DNA of 8,970 nt, taken from the NCBI GenBank assembly GCA_036477795.1, contig JAZGDL010000307.1, positions 1 through 8,970 on the forward strand, written 5' to 3'. Each line of letters opens with the position of its first letter. Position 1 is the stretch's first letter. Shown here in pieces: positions 1 to 6,091 of the stretch. The position numbers were made by a program, and so were the translations under genes. Origin of the DNA: JAZGDL01 sp036477795. Its GTDB lineage: Bacteria > Planctomycetota > Phycisphaerae > UBA1845. The notes below the pieces were generated by a model. That model ran no database searches and was not told the DNA's origin. It saw only the letters and a list, made by a program, of their open reading frames with translations.

Positions 1-821
1 CGACGCACCGGGTCGAAGGAGCTGACCACCACGACACCGGGGGTGTCGTCGACGATCACGTCCACGCCGGTGGCCTTCTCAAAGGCCCGGATGTTGCGGC
101 CTTCCCGGCCGATCACCCGCCCTTTCATATCGTCCGAGGGAATGTCCACGGTGGACACGGTGCCCTCGGAGGTGTTGTCGGCGGCGTAGCGCTGGATGGC
201 GGTGAGGGTGATCTCACGGGCCTGGGCCTCGGCGTTGTCACGCGCTTCACCCAGTATGTCGCTGATGAGCTGCCCGGACTCATGGGTAAGCTCCTCCTCC
301 AAAGCTGCCATCAATTCCCTCTTGGCATCATCACGGCCTAGGCCGGAGACGCGCACCAACTCTTGTTCGCGCTGGGCCAGCAATTCCTGACTCTTGCGGT
401 CCTGCTCCTCCAAGACCGCTGCACGTTCATTGGCCTTCCGCTCGATGGAGTCGAGATGCTTCTCCTTGGCGGTCAGAGTGTCCAGCTTGCGGTCCAGATT
501 GTCCTCGCGTTTGACCAGACGCTTCTCCAACGCCTTCAATTCCGCGCGGGTGCCGGCGGTCTTGCTCTTGAATTGCTCCAAGACGCGGTCGCGCTCGGTG
601 AGGGCATCGAGCTCGGCTGTCTTGATTATCTTGTCGGTGGTCAGGCGACCCTGCTCTACAATGCCGTCCGCTTCGCGCTTGGCGGACGCGATCCGGGAAG
701 CGCCCATCACAAAGTTGAGAACGAAAACCAACGCCCCGCCCACGCCGATCCCCACTAGCATGGCAAAGGGCAAGTCCCAACTTGCCTCGGACTGAAGCAA
801 CAGGCTGGAAAAGGCGTGCAC
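1..821 (-). CDS. rny: Ribonuclease Y, N-terminal part (runs off left edge)
   Basis: RNase Y is a membrane-anchored endoribonuclease that starts mRNA turnover. The visible 273 residues contain, in order: a short N-terminus, one hydrophobic membrane segment (about residues 18-40, including LVGIGVGGALVFVLNFVMG), a long charged coiled coil (about 45-200, rich in E, K, R, Q and L), and the beginning of a KH RNA-binding domain with the signature GRVIGREGRNIRAFEKATG from residue 234 (GREG = 238-241), followed by GVDVIVDDTPGVVVVSSFDP. The catalytic HD domain lies beyond the left edge. I chose the GTG at 821-819 because a GAGGA Shine-Dalgarno (832-828) sits 6 bases upstream; an in-frame ATG at 761-759 would cut into the membrane segment. 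The frame is open without interruption to the window edge. Identification rests on the order anchor, coiled coil, KH and is secure; KH proteins without this anchor would not fit. Confidence 0.95.
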   Translation of the reverse strand, partial: MHAFSSLLLQSEASWDLPFAMLVGIGVGGALVFVLNFVMGASRIASAKREADGIVEQGRLTTDKIIKTAELDALTERDRVLEQFKSKTAGTRAELKALEKRLVKREDNLDRKLDTLTAKEKHLDSIERKANERAAVLEEQDRKSQELLAQREQELVRVSGLGRDDAKRELMAALEEELTHESGQLISDILGEARDNAEAQAREITLTAIQRYAADNTSEGTVSTVDIPSDDMKGRVIGREGRNIRAFEKATGVDVIVDDTPGVVVVSSFDPVR

Positions 822-827
822 GACTGT

Positions 828-832
828 TCCTC
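828..832 (-). promoter_or_regulatory. Shine-Dalgarno of rny (supports GTG start)
   Basis: On the minus strand GAGGA lies 6 bases before the GTG at 821. It decides the start in favour of GTG over the internal ATG at 761. An in-frame TAG lies just upstream of it (836-834), so no longer form is possible. Confidence 0.6.
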
Positions 833-1273
833 GCTATGACGATCGAGGCCCGGCTTGGACTCCAAACCCGGTATCGATCCAAACTCAACGAACAACGGCG
901 AACCGTCTTCGCGACTACACTCGAATACCAAGTGTGCCAGATGGATGCTCTGGAGAATCCAGACGTGTGCTACCCGCGGAGCGTCTCGCGACGTTGCTGC
1001 GTATGGCTTTGCGGAGCCGGGGATGAACCCGAGGATACTCTCTGGTCACACCCGCAGCCCAAGGGCTTCGAGCGCGACCGGCGTTTCAACTGCTCAAGTT
1101 CTTGTGCAGATTCCTCATTCCAAGCAAGTCATGCCGGACAAACGACCTGAAAACGCACTGGCAAATAACGTCCTGGCTCGATACGCCGGCCAGCGCTCCT
1201 TGTCGCGAGCGCCAACGAAAGATAGCAAGACAGTGGCCGACACCCAGCCGCATGCAAAAGCAATTGTAGTTCC

Positions 1274-1305
1274 ACTTGCGCACGCACGGTTCGCAACGCG
1301 CAAGT
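1274..1305. repeat. 8-bp inverted repeat
   Basis: ACTTGCGC (1274-1281) pairs perfectly with GCGCAAGT (1298-1305) across a 16-base loop. No T-run follows on either strand, so it does not look like an intrinsic terminator. It could be a protein-binding site or a structural element of an RNA; the sequence does not decide. Confidence 0.35.
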
Positions 1306-1509
1306 TCGCAGCAGAAAACAATCTCCTAGTTGCTCGCCCTGCCGGAGGCAAACGCCCCTGAGTCGGCCAGGGAAACCGAGTTCACACCTGCACCATCAAG
1401 TACACACTGCGCATTACAACGCTTTGAGTATAACCGGACCTGCCAACGAGTCAACCATTAAGCCACACTCTAATAACTCAACTCTGGTCCCGCCCGTGTT
1501 TGCGTGAAG

Positions 1510-1585
1510 CCCACGGATTCAAATCCGTGGGTTTACCAGAGCACTGGCAGGCGAGTAATCCCGGGGCACCCCCGTGCAGGGATTA
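1510..1585. repeat. Three consecutive stem-loops (possible structured RNA or transposon-end remnant)
   Basis: Three hairpins follow one another: CCCACGGA/TCCGTGGG (1510-1517/1524-1531, 6-base loop TTCAAA); CCAG/CTGG (1536-1539/1544-1547); and TAATCCC/GGGATTA (1556-1562/1579-1585) enclosing an inner GCAC/GTGC (1566-1569/1574-1577) with loop CCCC. The first, in the context GTGAAGCCCACGG...CCGTGGG, resembles the right-end hairpins of IS200/IS605-type elements, but no transposase or TnpB-like gene is next to it. Alternatively it may be part of a leader RNA for the DsbD-type gene about 200 bases downstream. Function unknown. Confidence 0.35.
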
Positions 1586-1636
1586 ACCGCGATGCGTATT
1601 ATCTTCCTTCCTCGCTGGACCGAGAATCCCATGCCT

Positions 1637-1659
1637 GCCCCTCCAACGGAGGCCGGGGC
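1637..1659. repeat. GC-rich stem-loop upstream of the DsbD-type gene
   Basis: CCTCC (1640-1644) pairs with GGAGG (1648-1652) around a 3-base AAC loop; flanking GCCC (1637-1640) and GGGGC (1655-1659) could extend or compete with the stem. The sequence after it (TCTTGACTGC) is not a T-run, so a terminator call is weak. Confidence 0.3.
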
Positions 1660-1774
1660 TCTTGACTGCTTACCAAAGATTACAGGAAACTCGTATTTGG
1701 AAGCGCCCACGCCGGGTTGTATACCGTAGAACTATGAGTTCGGGCTGCAACACGGTAAACCCCAGCCCCACAAC

Positions 1775-1780
1775 GGAGAA
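1775..1780 (+). promoter_or_regulatory. Shine-Dalgarno of the DsbD-type gene
   Basis: GGAGAA lies 9 bases before the ATG at 1790. It also overlaps an ATG at 1780 in another frame that leads only to a 64-codon frame, which I regard as spurious because it runs inside the DsbD-type gene. Confidence 0.5.
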
Positions 1781-1789
1781 TGGATTGCA

Positions 1790-4243
1790 ATGAGTCTTGG
1801 TTTTCCACAAACACGCCTGGCGATTTTCGGTGCTGTATTGCTGACCATGGCGCTGACCGGAGTCCAGCCGGCCTGCGGGGCCAACAAAGCCCGTGTCGAG
1901 CTGGTGCCCGCGGTAAACGCCGTCGCCCCGGGGCAGCCGTTCGACGTTGCTTTGAAGTTCACGTTGACCGATAAGTGGCACATTTACTGGAAGAACGCCG
2001 GCGACTCCGGCCTGCCGCCCAAGGTCACGTGGAAGCTCCCCCAAGGGTTCGAGGCCGGCCCGCTTCGTTTTCCTATTCCGAAACGAAACGAACGCGCCGG
2101 AATCGTGACCAACATACTCGAGCGCCAACCGGTGCTCCTGGTCCGCATCACCCCGCCTGCCCGGCTTCCACCGTCGCCCGGATTGACCATCGCCGCAGAA
2201 CTCCAGTGGCTGGTATGCGCCGAACAATGCCTGCGGGAGCGGCAGTCGGTTTCGATTTCGCTTCCCGCGGTAGGCAGTTCGAACGCGGTGAAGCCGGCCA
2301 ACGAAACCATATTCAATCGAGCCCGCAGGAATCAACCCGTGCCGCGGCATCGAGCCAAGTACGTCACCATCACGCCTTCGTTGGGTAAGGGAAGGCTCGG
2401 GCCGGGGTCGAGTTTTGAGATCCACCTGGCGGTCAGAATCAAGCCCGGCATCCACATTCAATCGGACAAGCCCTTGATCCGGGGTGTCCTTCCGACGCGT
2501 GTTTTTATGGACCCGATCGAAGACGTGTTCTTCGATCCGCCGGTGTTTCCCAAGCCGACGGTCAGAAACATTCCCAAGGTCGGAAAGCTGAGCGAGTTCG
2601 GCGGAGATATTGTGGTGCGCGTTGGGGCGGAGGCGGACACCCAGTTGCCGGGAGACTCCCGCACCGTGGGCGGGCTGTTCGTTTACCAGGCCTGCAATGA
2701 CAAGGGCGTCTGCTATCCCAAGGAAGGGGTCACCTGGTCGCTGGATATTCCCATAGCACATGCCGGCGCCGTCGGTCAGAGTGGTAGGTCGGTCGGCACA
2801 ACACGCGCTGGCCCGTCGGTGGAGTCTGCCACACCAAGCGATCCCGCCGTGCCGCAGGACGACTCCTCAGAGCCGCGGCAAGCCGGTGGTAATGGGGAAG
2901 AGGCCCCGGTTTCGGCAGACGGGCTGGAGGGCTTTCTCGCTCGGCTGGGCCTGGGCGGTCTTTTTCTGGGATGCTTTCTTTATGGGCTCTCTCTCAACGC
3001 CACGCCCTGCGTGCTGCCTTTGCTGTCGATCAAAGTGCTGGGTTTCGTTCAGCAGGCCCGCGAATCGCGTCGGCGGACATTGCTGTTGGGTTTGGCCTTC
3101 GGCGCCGGGGTAGTCATATTCTTCATCGCCCTGGGTCTGTTGGCCAGCGCCGGGAAAAACGTCTTGCAGTATCCGTCCGCGGTGATCGCCCTGGCTGCGG
3201 TGGTTATGGCTTTGGCGCTGAGCATGTTGGGTGTTTACACGCTCCAGGTGCCCACCGCTGCGACCAAGCTCGATGCCGCGATACAACAGGAAGGATTGCT
3301 GTCATCGTTCGGCAAAGGCGCGCTGGCCCCGGTGTTGGGGTTTGCTTGCACCGGCCCGTTGTTGGCCGCCGCGTTCGGCTGGGCGACACAGCAACCGCCG
3401 CAGATCGCCATTCTCGCTTTTGTGTTCGCGGGCCTGGGGATGGCCAGTCCCTACATGCTGCTGGGCGCGAACCCCAATTGGCTCAGCTTCCTGCCCAAGC
3501 CGGGCCAGTGGATGATCACCTTCGAGCGTATCATGGGCTTTCTGCTGTTAGCCATGGTGGTCTGGCTGCTTCACCCTCTGATTACCCATATCGGCGCGGA
3601 AGGGCTGGAGTGGACCCTGGGGTTCCTGGTGGTGGTCGCTATGGGCTGTTGGGTGCTGGGCAGGATCGACATGAGCATGTCAGCCGCGGTGCGTTGGCGC
3701 TATCGCGGTGGTGCGGCGGGCCTGGTGCTGGGCTGCGGCGTGCTTGTTTACGGCTGGATTTATCCTTTGGACCAAGCGCGGGCCAGACAGCAGGCCTTAT
3801 TACAAACAGGCGGGTATGTTTACGGCGGCGATTGGTCACGCGAGATTCCCTGGCGGCACTGGTCGCCTCAGGCGGTGGCGGAGACGGTTCGAGCAGGCAA
3901 GACCGTCTTCGTGGATTTTACCGCCGCCTACTGCACGGCCTGCAAGCAGAACAAGGCACTGGCTATCAATACGCCCAGAACCCGTGAGAAGATGCGGGCG
4001 CTCGGCGTCGTGCCGTTCAAAGGGGATTTTACTTCCGGCGACCCGGAGATCTTCGAGACGTTGCAGAGGTTCAATCGGTTGGGGGTTCCGCTGAACCTGA
4101 TCTATCCGGCGCATCAGCCCGACAAACCGATTGTGCTGCCGCCCAGTTACTCGCAGCAATACCTGCTGGACAGGCTGGAGGAAGCAGGCCCTTCGTCGCC
4201 TTCTGAGATTCTGGCATCTGCGCCTCAGCACCCATCCCAGTAG
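1790..4243 (+). CDS. DsbD/ScsB-type thiol:disulfide interchange protein
   Basis: An 817-residue protein that would pass reducing equivalents from cytoplasmic thioredoxin across the inner membrane to periplasmic partners (cytochrome maturation, disulfide repair or copper tolerance). Order: signal peptide (residues 1 to about 30); DsbD N-terminal domain with DKWHIYWKNAGDSG and WLVCAEQC (C143, C147); a second DsbD-alpha-like domain with YQACNDKGVCYP (C302, C308); a P/S/D/E-rich linker (about 325-385); a polytopic membrane domain (about 390-670) with the redox pair C407 (LNATPCVLPLLSIK) and C520 (GFACTGP); and a C-terminal thioredoxin domain with C715-T-A-C718 (VDFTAAYCTACK) and cis-Pro motif GVPLNLIYPA. 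It is longer than classic DsbD (about 565 residues) because of the duplicated N-terminal part, as in ScsB-like proteins. GGAGAA at 1775-1780 supports this start. The gene stands alone, with no partner ccm or scs genes in view, so the substrate is open. Confidence 0.92.
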   Translation: MSLGFPQTRLAIFGAVLLTMALTGVQPACGANKARVELVPAVNAVAPGQPFDVALKFTLTDKWHIYWKNAGDSGLPPKVTWKLPQGFEAGPLRFPIPKRNERAGIVTNILERQPVLLVRITPPARLPPSPGLTIAAELQWLVCAEQCLRERQSVSISLPAVGSSNAVKPANETIFNRARRNQPVPRHRAKYVTITPSLGKGRLGPGSSFEIHLAVRIKPGIHIQSDKPLIRGVLPTRVFMDPIEDVFFDPPVFPKPTVRNIPKVGKLSEFGGDIVVRVGAEADTQLPGDSRTVGGLFVYQACNDKGVCYPKEGVTWSLDIPIAHAGAVGQSGRSVGTTRAGPSVESATPSDPAVPQDDSSEPRQAGGNGEEAPVSADGLEGFLARLGLGGLFLGCFLYGLSLNATPCVLPLLSIKVLGFVQQARESRRRTLLLGLAFGAGVVIFFIALGLLASAGKNVLQYPSAVIALAAVVMALALSMLGVYTLQVPTAATKLDAAIQQEGLLSSFGKGALAPVLGFACTGPLLAAAFGWATQQPPQIAILAFVFAGLGMASPYMLLGANPNWLSFLPKPGQWMITFERIMGFLLLAMVVWLLHPLITHIGAEGLEWTLGFLVVVAMGCWVLGRIDMSMSAAVRWRYRGGAAGLVLGCGVLVYGWIYPLDQARARQQALLQTGGYVYGGDWSREIPWRHWSPQAVAETVRAGKTVFVDFTAAYCTACKQNKALAINTPRTREKMRALGVVPFKGDFTSGDPEIFETLQRFNRLGVPLNLIYPAHQPDKPIVLPPSYSQQYLLDRLEEAGPSSPSEILASAPQHPSQ

Positions 4244-4261
4244 CGGCGTCACGTAACGCCG
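4244..4261 (+). terminator. Weak hairpin immediately after the DsbD-type gene
   Basis: CGGCGT (4244-4249) and ACGCCG (4256-4261) form a perfect 6-bp stem with a 6-base loop directly after the stop codon. No T-run follows (ACAACCGTG), so it is not a classical rho-independent terminator. It may stabilise the 3' end of the message or do nothing. Confidence 0.3.
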
Positions 4262-4570
4262 ACAACCGTGAACGTACTTCGACGTCCCATGCTACCGCTT
4301 CCCGTCCTTCCTCCGAGACGCTCGACTACGCCCACTCAACGCCGGCAGTGACTTCGTCGCTTGACAGCCTCGCCACACCTCGCACGAAGCACATGACGTT
4401 AAGGGATGCGGAGACGACCTTGGAGGCATACCTTCGTTTGACGGAAGGCCACACCGACCCGCCCGTCTGAGTCGTGCTCGGGGTTTGTTGGCCGGCAGTA
4501 ATCCGGCAGTTCTGATGTACCTAACCGCCTGGAAACGTCATAAACGGAACCTAACCGCCAGGCCGAGATC
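4262..4570. other. Non-coding gap with short direct repeats
   Basis: No supportable gene. A 25-codon frame (4393-4470, plus) has a fairly protein-like composition but no ribosome site. Two sets of short direct repeats occur at the right end (CCGGCAGT twice, ACCTAACCGCC twice), just before the tRNA-Gly promoter. They are listed separately. Confidence 0.5.
4492..4559. repeat. Two pairs of short direct repeats upstream of the tRNA promoter
   Basis: CCGGCAGT occurs at 4492-4499 and 4503-4510 (start-to-start 11 bases, about one helical turn). ACCTAACCGCC occurs at 4519-4529 and 4549-4559 (start-to-start 30 bases, close to three turns). Such phasing is typical of protein-binding sites on one face of DNA, for example upstream activation of a stable-RNA promoter or recombinase arm sites. 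This is inference only. Confidence 0.4.
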
Positions 4571-4598
4571 TTGACCTTGCGTCGTAACCCTTGATAAT
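4571..4598 (+). promoter_or_regulatory. Sigma70-like promoter of the tRNA-Gly gene
   Basis: TTGACC (4571-4576) matches the -35 box TTGACA at 5 of 6 bases and GATAAT (4593-4598) matches the -10 box TATAAT at 5 of 6, with a 16-base spacer. Transcription would start near 4605, about 10 bases before the tRNA body at 4615. The strength and placing show that this was a genuine tRNA transcription unit before it was interrupted. Confidence 0.65.
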
Positions 4599-4614
4599 AG
4601 CGTTAGACACGCAT

Positions 4615-4644
4615 GCGGGCGTAATTCAGTGGTAGAATGCCAGC
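4615..4644 (+). tRNA. tRNA-Gly, 5' half only (truncated at the anticodon arm)
   Basis: The sequence from 4615 follows bacterial tRNA-Gly: acceptor strand GCGGGCG (4615-4621), TA, D stem ATTC (4624-4627), D loop AGTGGTA, D stem GAAT (4635-4638), G, and the 5' strand of the anticodon stem CCAGC (4640-4644). From 4645 (CGTCGGGCCAC) neither an anticodon loop nor the pairing strand GCTGG is present, and I find no T arm (GGGTTCGA-type) or 3' acceptor strand CGCCCGC nearby or further right in the window. The gene therefore cannot give a normal tRNA from this locus. The break in the anticodon region is where many tyrosine recombinases cross over, but such events usually restore the tRNA; here it is not restored. 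Confidence 0.75.
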
Positions 4645-4960
4645 CGTCGGGCCACTTTCTGTAACTCCTTTAAGTGTAGATACTTAGCGATTGCGACCTG
4701 GCCCGAACCTGGCCCTTGGAGCCCCCAATCCGGACTTGAGTGCCATTGGGTTGGCACCTGCCAGCGCGGGGACTTGAGCGGTTCTGCTTCCGATCACCCG
4801 GAGAGTCGGTGCCTCCCTTCGCGGCTGCCGATGTGTGACATGGCTGAATCGGAAAGGCTATCTTTCCTCAGCAACACTGCCTTGAGTTGGTCGGGCGTGA
4901 AACCCGGAAGAGTGAAACGATACCACTGTTCTGATCTCGGACGAAGAATGACCATACACG
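4645..4960. other. Junction region between the broken tRNA and the small-gene cluster, no gene
   Basis: No convincing coding region. The first 60 bases contain an inverted repeat TCGGGCCA (4647-4654)/TGGCCCGA (4699-4706), a short stem AAGT/ACTT around GTAGAT within TTAAGTGTAGATACTTAG, and a tandem repeat ACCTGGCCC (two copies, 11 bases apart, 4696-4715). A further hairpin is GTGCCA/TGGCAC (4740-4745/4752-4757). This arrangement is compatible with the arm/core sites of an integrase attachment site. A frame open from 4774 to 4971 has no recognisable content and I do not call it. Confidence 0.4.
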
Positions 4961-5257
4961 ATGACCGATGACTCAAAACAGGCCTTATCGCTCGTCGAGC
5001 AGCGGCTCCGGAAAGCTGGCTGCAAGGTCGGCAGCGACGTTGTGCTTCGCAGCGACCGACGTGGCATCTCGATGTTTGACCCGGACGGGCAACCAGTAGC
5101 CCGGCTGCGGAATCTTGGTGAGGACGGTTGGGAAGTCCTGTGGTGGAGCCACCGCGACAAGTGGGAGTCCATCGGAGATTTTTTCGGGGTCGTCTGCGAT
5201 GACATGGATGACGCCCTGGCCTATGTTCTGGAGGACCCCATGGGGATATTCTGGTAG
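4961..5257 (+). CDS. Hypothetical protein, 98 residues
   Basis: I do not recognise the family. The protein is small, soluble and acidic, with no signal peptide or membrane segment. The N-terminal third (DDSKQALSLVEQRLRKAGC) looks helical. The middle (MFDPDGQPVARLRNLGEDGW, then EVLWWSHRDKWESIGDFFG) has strand-turn character with a conserved-looking tryptophan cluster. The end is a helix with DDMDDALAYVLEDPMGIFW. It is the first gene after the broken tRNA and 29 bases before the LexA-like gene on the same strand, so probably co-transcribed with it. No strong ribosome site is visible; this ATG is the first credible start. Amino-acid composition and codon use look genuine. Confidence 0.65.
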   Translation: MTDDSKQALSLVEQRLRKAGCKVGSDVVLRSDRRGISMFDPDGQPVARLRNLGEDGWEVLWWSHRDKWESIGDFFGVVCDDMDDALAYVLEDPMGIFW

Positions 5258-5286
5258 CGTTCCATCGTGGCGACGACGAAGGGGCA

Positions 5287-5571
5287 ATGGTGGGCGAACG
5301 AACCGGTCGGCAGATGCGGAGAAGGCTGGACAACAAGCCAGAGTACACGCCGAGGCAGGGGCAGTTCCTGGCGTTTATCCACTACTATTCGAAACTCAAC
5401 GGCTGCCCACCCGCCGAGAATGACATGGTACGTTACTTCAGGATCACGCCCCCGTCAGCGCATCAGATGGTGGTGACTCTGGAGCAGCGTGGGCTGATCG
5501 AACGCGTCCCAGGGCGGGCTCGCTCGATCCGCCTTCTGCTGGACCGTGAAGATCTGCCCGACCTGGAGTGA
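5287..5571 (+). CDS. Orphan LexA-type winged-helix DNA-binding protein
   Basis: A 94-residue protein whose residues about 19-85 match the N-terminal DNA-binding domain of LexA: YTPRQGQFLAFIHYYSKLNG, then CPPAENDMVRYFRITPPSAH (recognition helix region), then QMVVTLEQRGLIERVPGRAR and a closing wing strand SIRLLL. The C-terminal S24 self-cleaving peptidase domain of true LexA (about 200 residues in all) is absent, so it cannot be an SOS repressor inactivated by RecA-stimulated autocleavage; it is more likely a local regulator of the island. Known members of this short family occur as accessory genes in planctomycetes and other bacteria (from memory). Start choice is uncertain: ATG 5287 has AAGGGG only 2 bases upstream, GTG 5290 would have better spacing, and ATG 5314 would still keep the whole domain. 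Confidence 0.75.
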   Translation: MVGERTGRQMRRRLDNKPEYTPRQGQFLAFIHYYSKLNGCPPAENDMVRYFRITPPSAHQMVVTLEQRGLIERVPGRARSIRLLLDREDLPDLE

Positions 5572-5692
5572 GCGATAGTTCAGCCCTGTTGTTGGGTCGT
5601 CGTACTGTTGGCCAGTGACATCAGGGCACGGTGCAATGAGCAAGGAGGTGAACGGAAGCCTCCAGCGTCTGACGAAGCGCGGGGACTGAGGA

Positions 5693-6091
5693 ATGGGTAG
5701 ATCTGCCGCTGAGAAGACGTGCCGTATCGTTGTCGAGGGCCCCGAACTTGTCGAACTCAAGCGTCACGCTCACGAGATTCCAGGATGCCCAGGCTTAGAG
5801 CGGCGGATTCAGCGATATGGCGGTGGTAAGCCGCTCGTGGTGTCGCCAGATGAGCTTGACTGGCTTGTCGCCGTTCTTGATGCCGTGCTGCGCGACCCTA
5901 AGGGTTACCCGTGTGTCGAGCACCAGCCCTGGAAGCTCGAATACGTTCCACGCACGGACGAGCGATGCGTAGCGTGTCGGCGGCTCTACGACAGGCTGGA
6001 GCAGGAAAGTGACAGGCTATTCGAGCTGGTCAGCAAGAAACGAAAAAAAGTACCGAAGCCGAGGGGGGCACGGGATGGTCAGAAAGCGTGA
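5693..6091 (+). CDS. Hypothetical protein, 132 residues, with a CxxC pair and basic tail
   Basis: Not recognised. Visible parts: an N-terminal strand-helix (CRIVVEGPELVELKRHAHEI), a short GCPGLERRIQRYGGGKPLVV segment, a helix (SPDELDWLVAVLDAVLRDPK), a CVEHQPWKLEY stretch, a CVAC pair that opens a heptad-like helix (RRLYDRLEQESDRLFELVSK), and a strongly basic tail (KKRKKVPKPRG). A single CxxC with a nearby C and H could bind zinc, but the pattern is too sparse to be sure. The basic tail suggests nucleic-acid contact (inference). GGGGA lies just upstream of the ATG. Its stop overlaps the GTG start of the next gene in a GTGA, indicating translational coupling. Confidence 0.65.
   Translation: MGRSAAEKTCRIVVEGPELVELKRHAHEIPGCPGLERRIQRYGGGKPLVVSPDELDWLVAVLDAVLRDPKGYPCVEHQPWKLEYVPRTDERCVACRRLYDRLEQESDRLFELVSKKRKKVPKPRGARDGQKA

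Larger units (their letters stand above)
822..1789. other. 968-bp divergent intergenic region, no convincing gene
   Basis: The region separates rny (minus) from the DsbD-type gene (plus), so it must carry the promoters of both, although I cannot point to a strong consensus pair for either. A reading frame open from 855 to 1361 (plus) has no recognisable domain, an implausible composition and no good ribosome site, so I do not call it. The visible content is secondary structure: an 8-bp inverted repeat at 1274-1281/1298-1305 and a cluster of stem-loops between 1510 and 1659, listed separately. Confidence 0.6.

Noticed and set aside
427..888. Minus-strand open frame of 153 codons
   Set aside because: It is a shadow of rny on the same strand; the KH, coiled-coil and anchor sequence is in another frame.
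1150..1190. GCAAATAACG-type stretch resembling a tmRNA tag
   Set aside because: No stop codon follows within a tag-length distance and there is no tRNA-like acceptor or T arm in the right arrangement.
855..1361. Plus-strand frame of 168 codons between rny and the DsbD-type gene
   Set aside because: No domain, no ribosome site, unlikely composition; probably chance openness in GC-rich DNA.
1508..1538. GGATTCAAATCC followed by ACCA, resembling a tRNA T arm and 3' end
   Set aside because: The stem is a fully paired 8-bp hairpin with a 6-base loop and lacks the G53-C61 pair; no D arm, anticodon arm or acceptor partner exists upstream.
1670..2761. Long minus-strand open frame (363 codons)
   Set aside because: It lies antisense to the clear DsbD-type gene, has no recognisable domain, and its composition is that of a GC-rich shadow frame.
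2971..3987. Plus-strand open frame of 338 codons
   Set aside because: It is a frame-shifted shadow inside the membrane domain of the DsbD-type gene.
4393..4470. 25-codon frame MTLRDAETTLEAYLRLTEGH... after the DsbD-type gene
   Set aside because: The composition is plausible, but it has no ribosome site and no recognised family; too short to support.
4774..4971. 65-codon plus-strand frame before the first island gene
   Set aside because: No recognisable content; overlaps the start of the better 98-residue gene and lies in a repeat-rich junction.
5636..5689. 17-codon frame just before the 132-residue gene
   Set aside because: It could be a coupling leader, since it ends three bases before the next ATG, but it has only a weak ribosome site and nothing else supports it.
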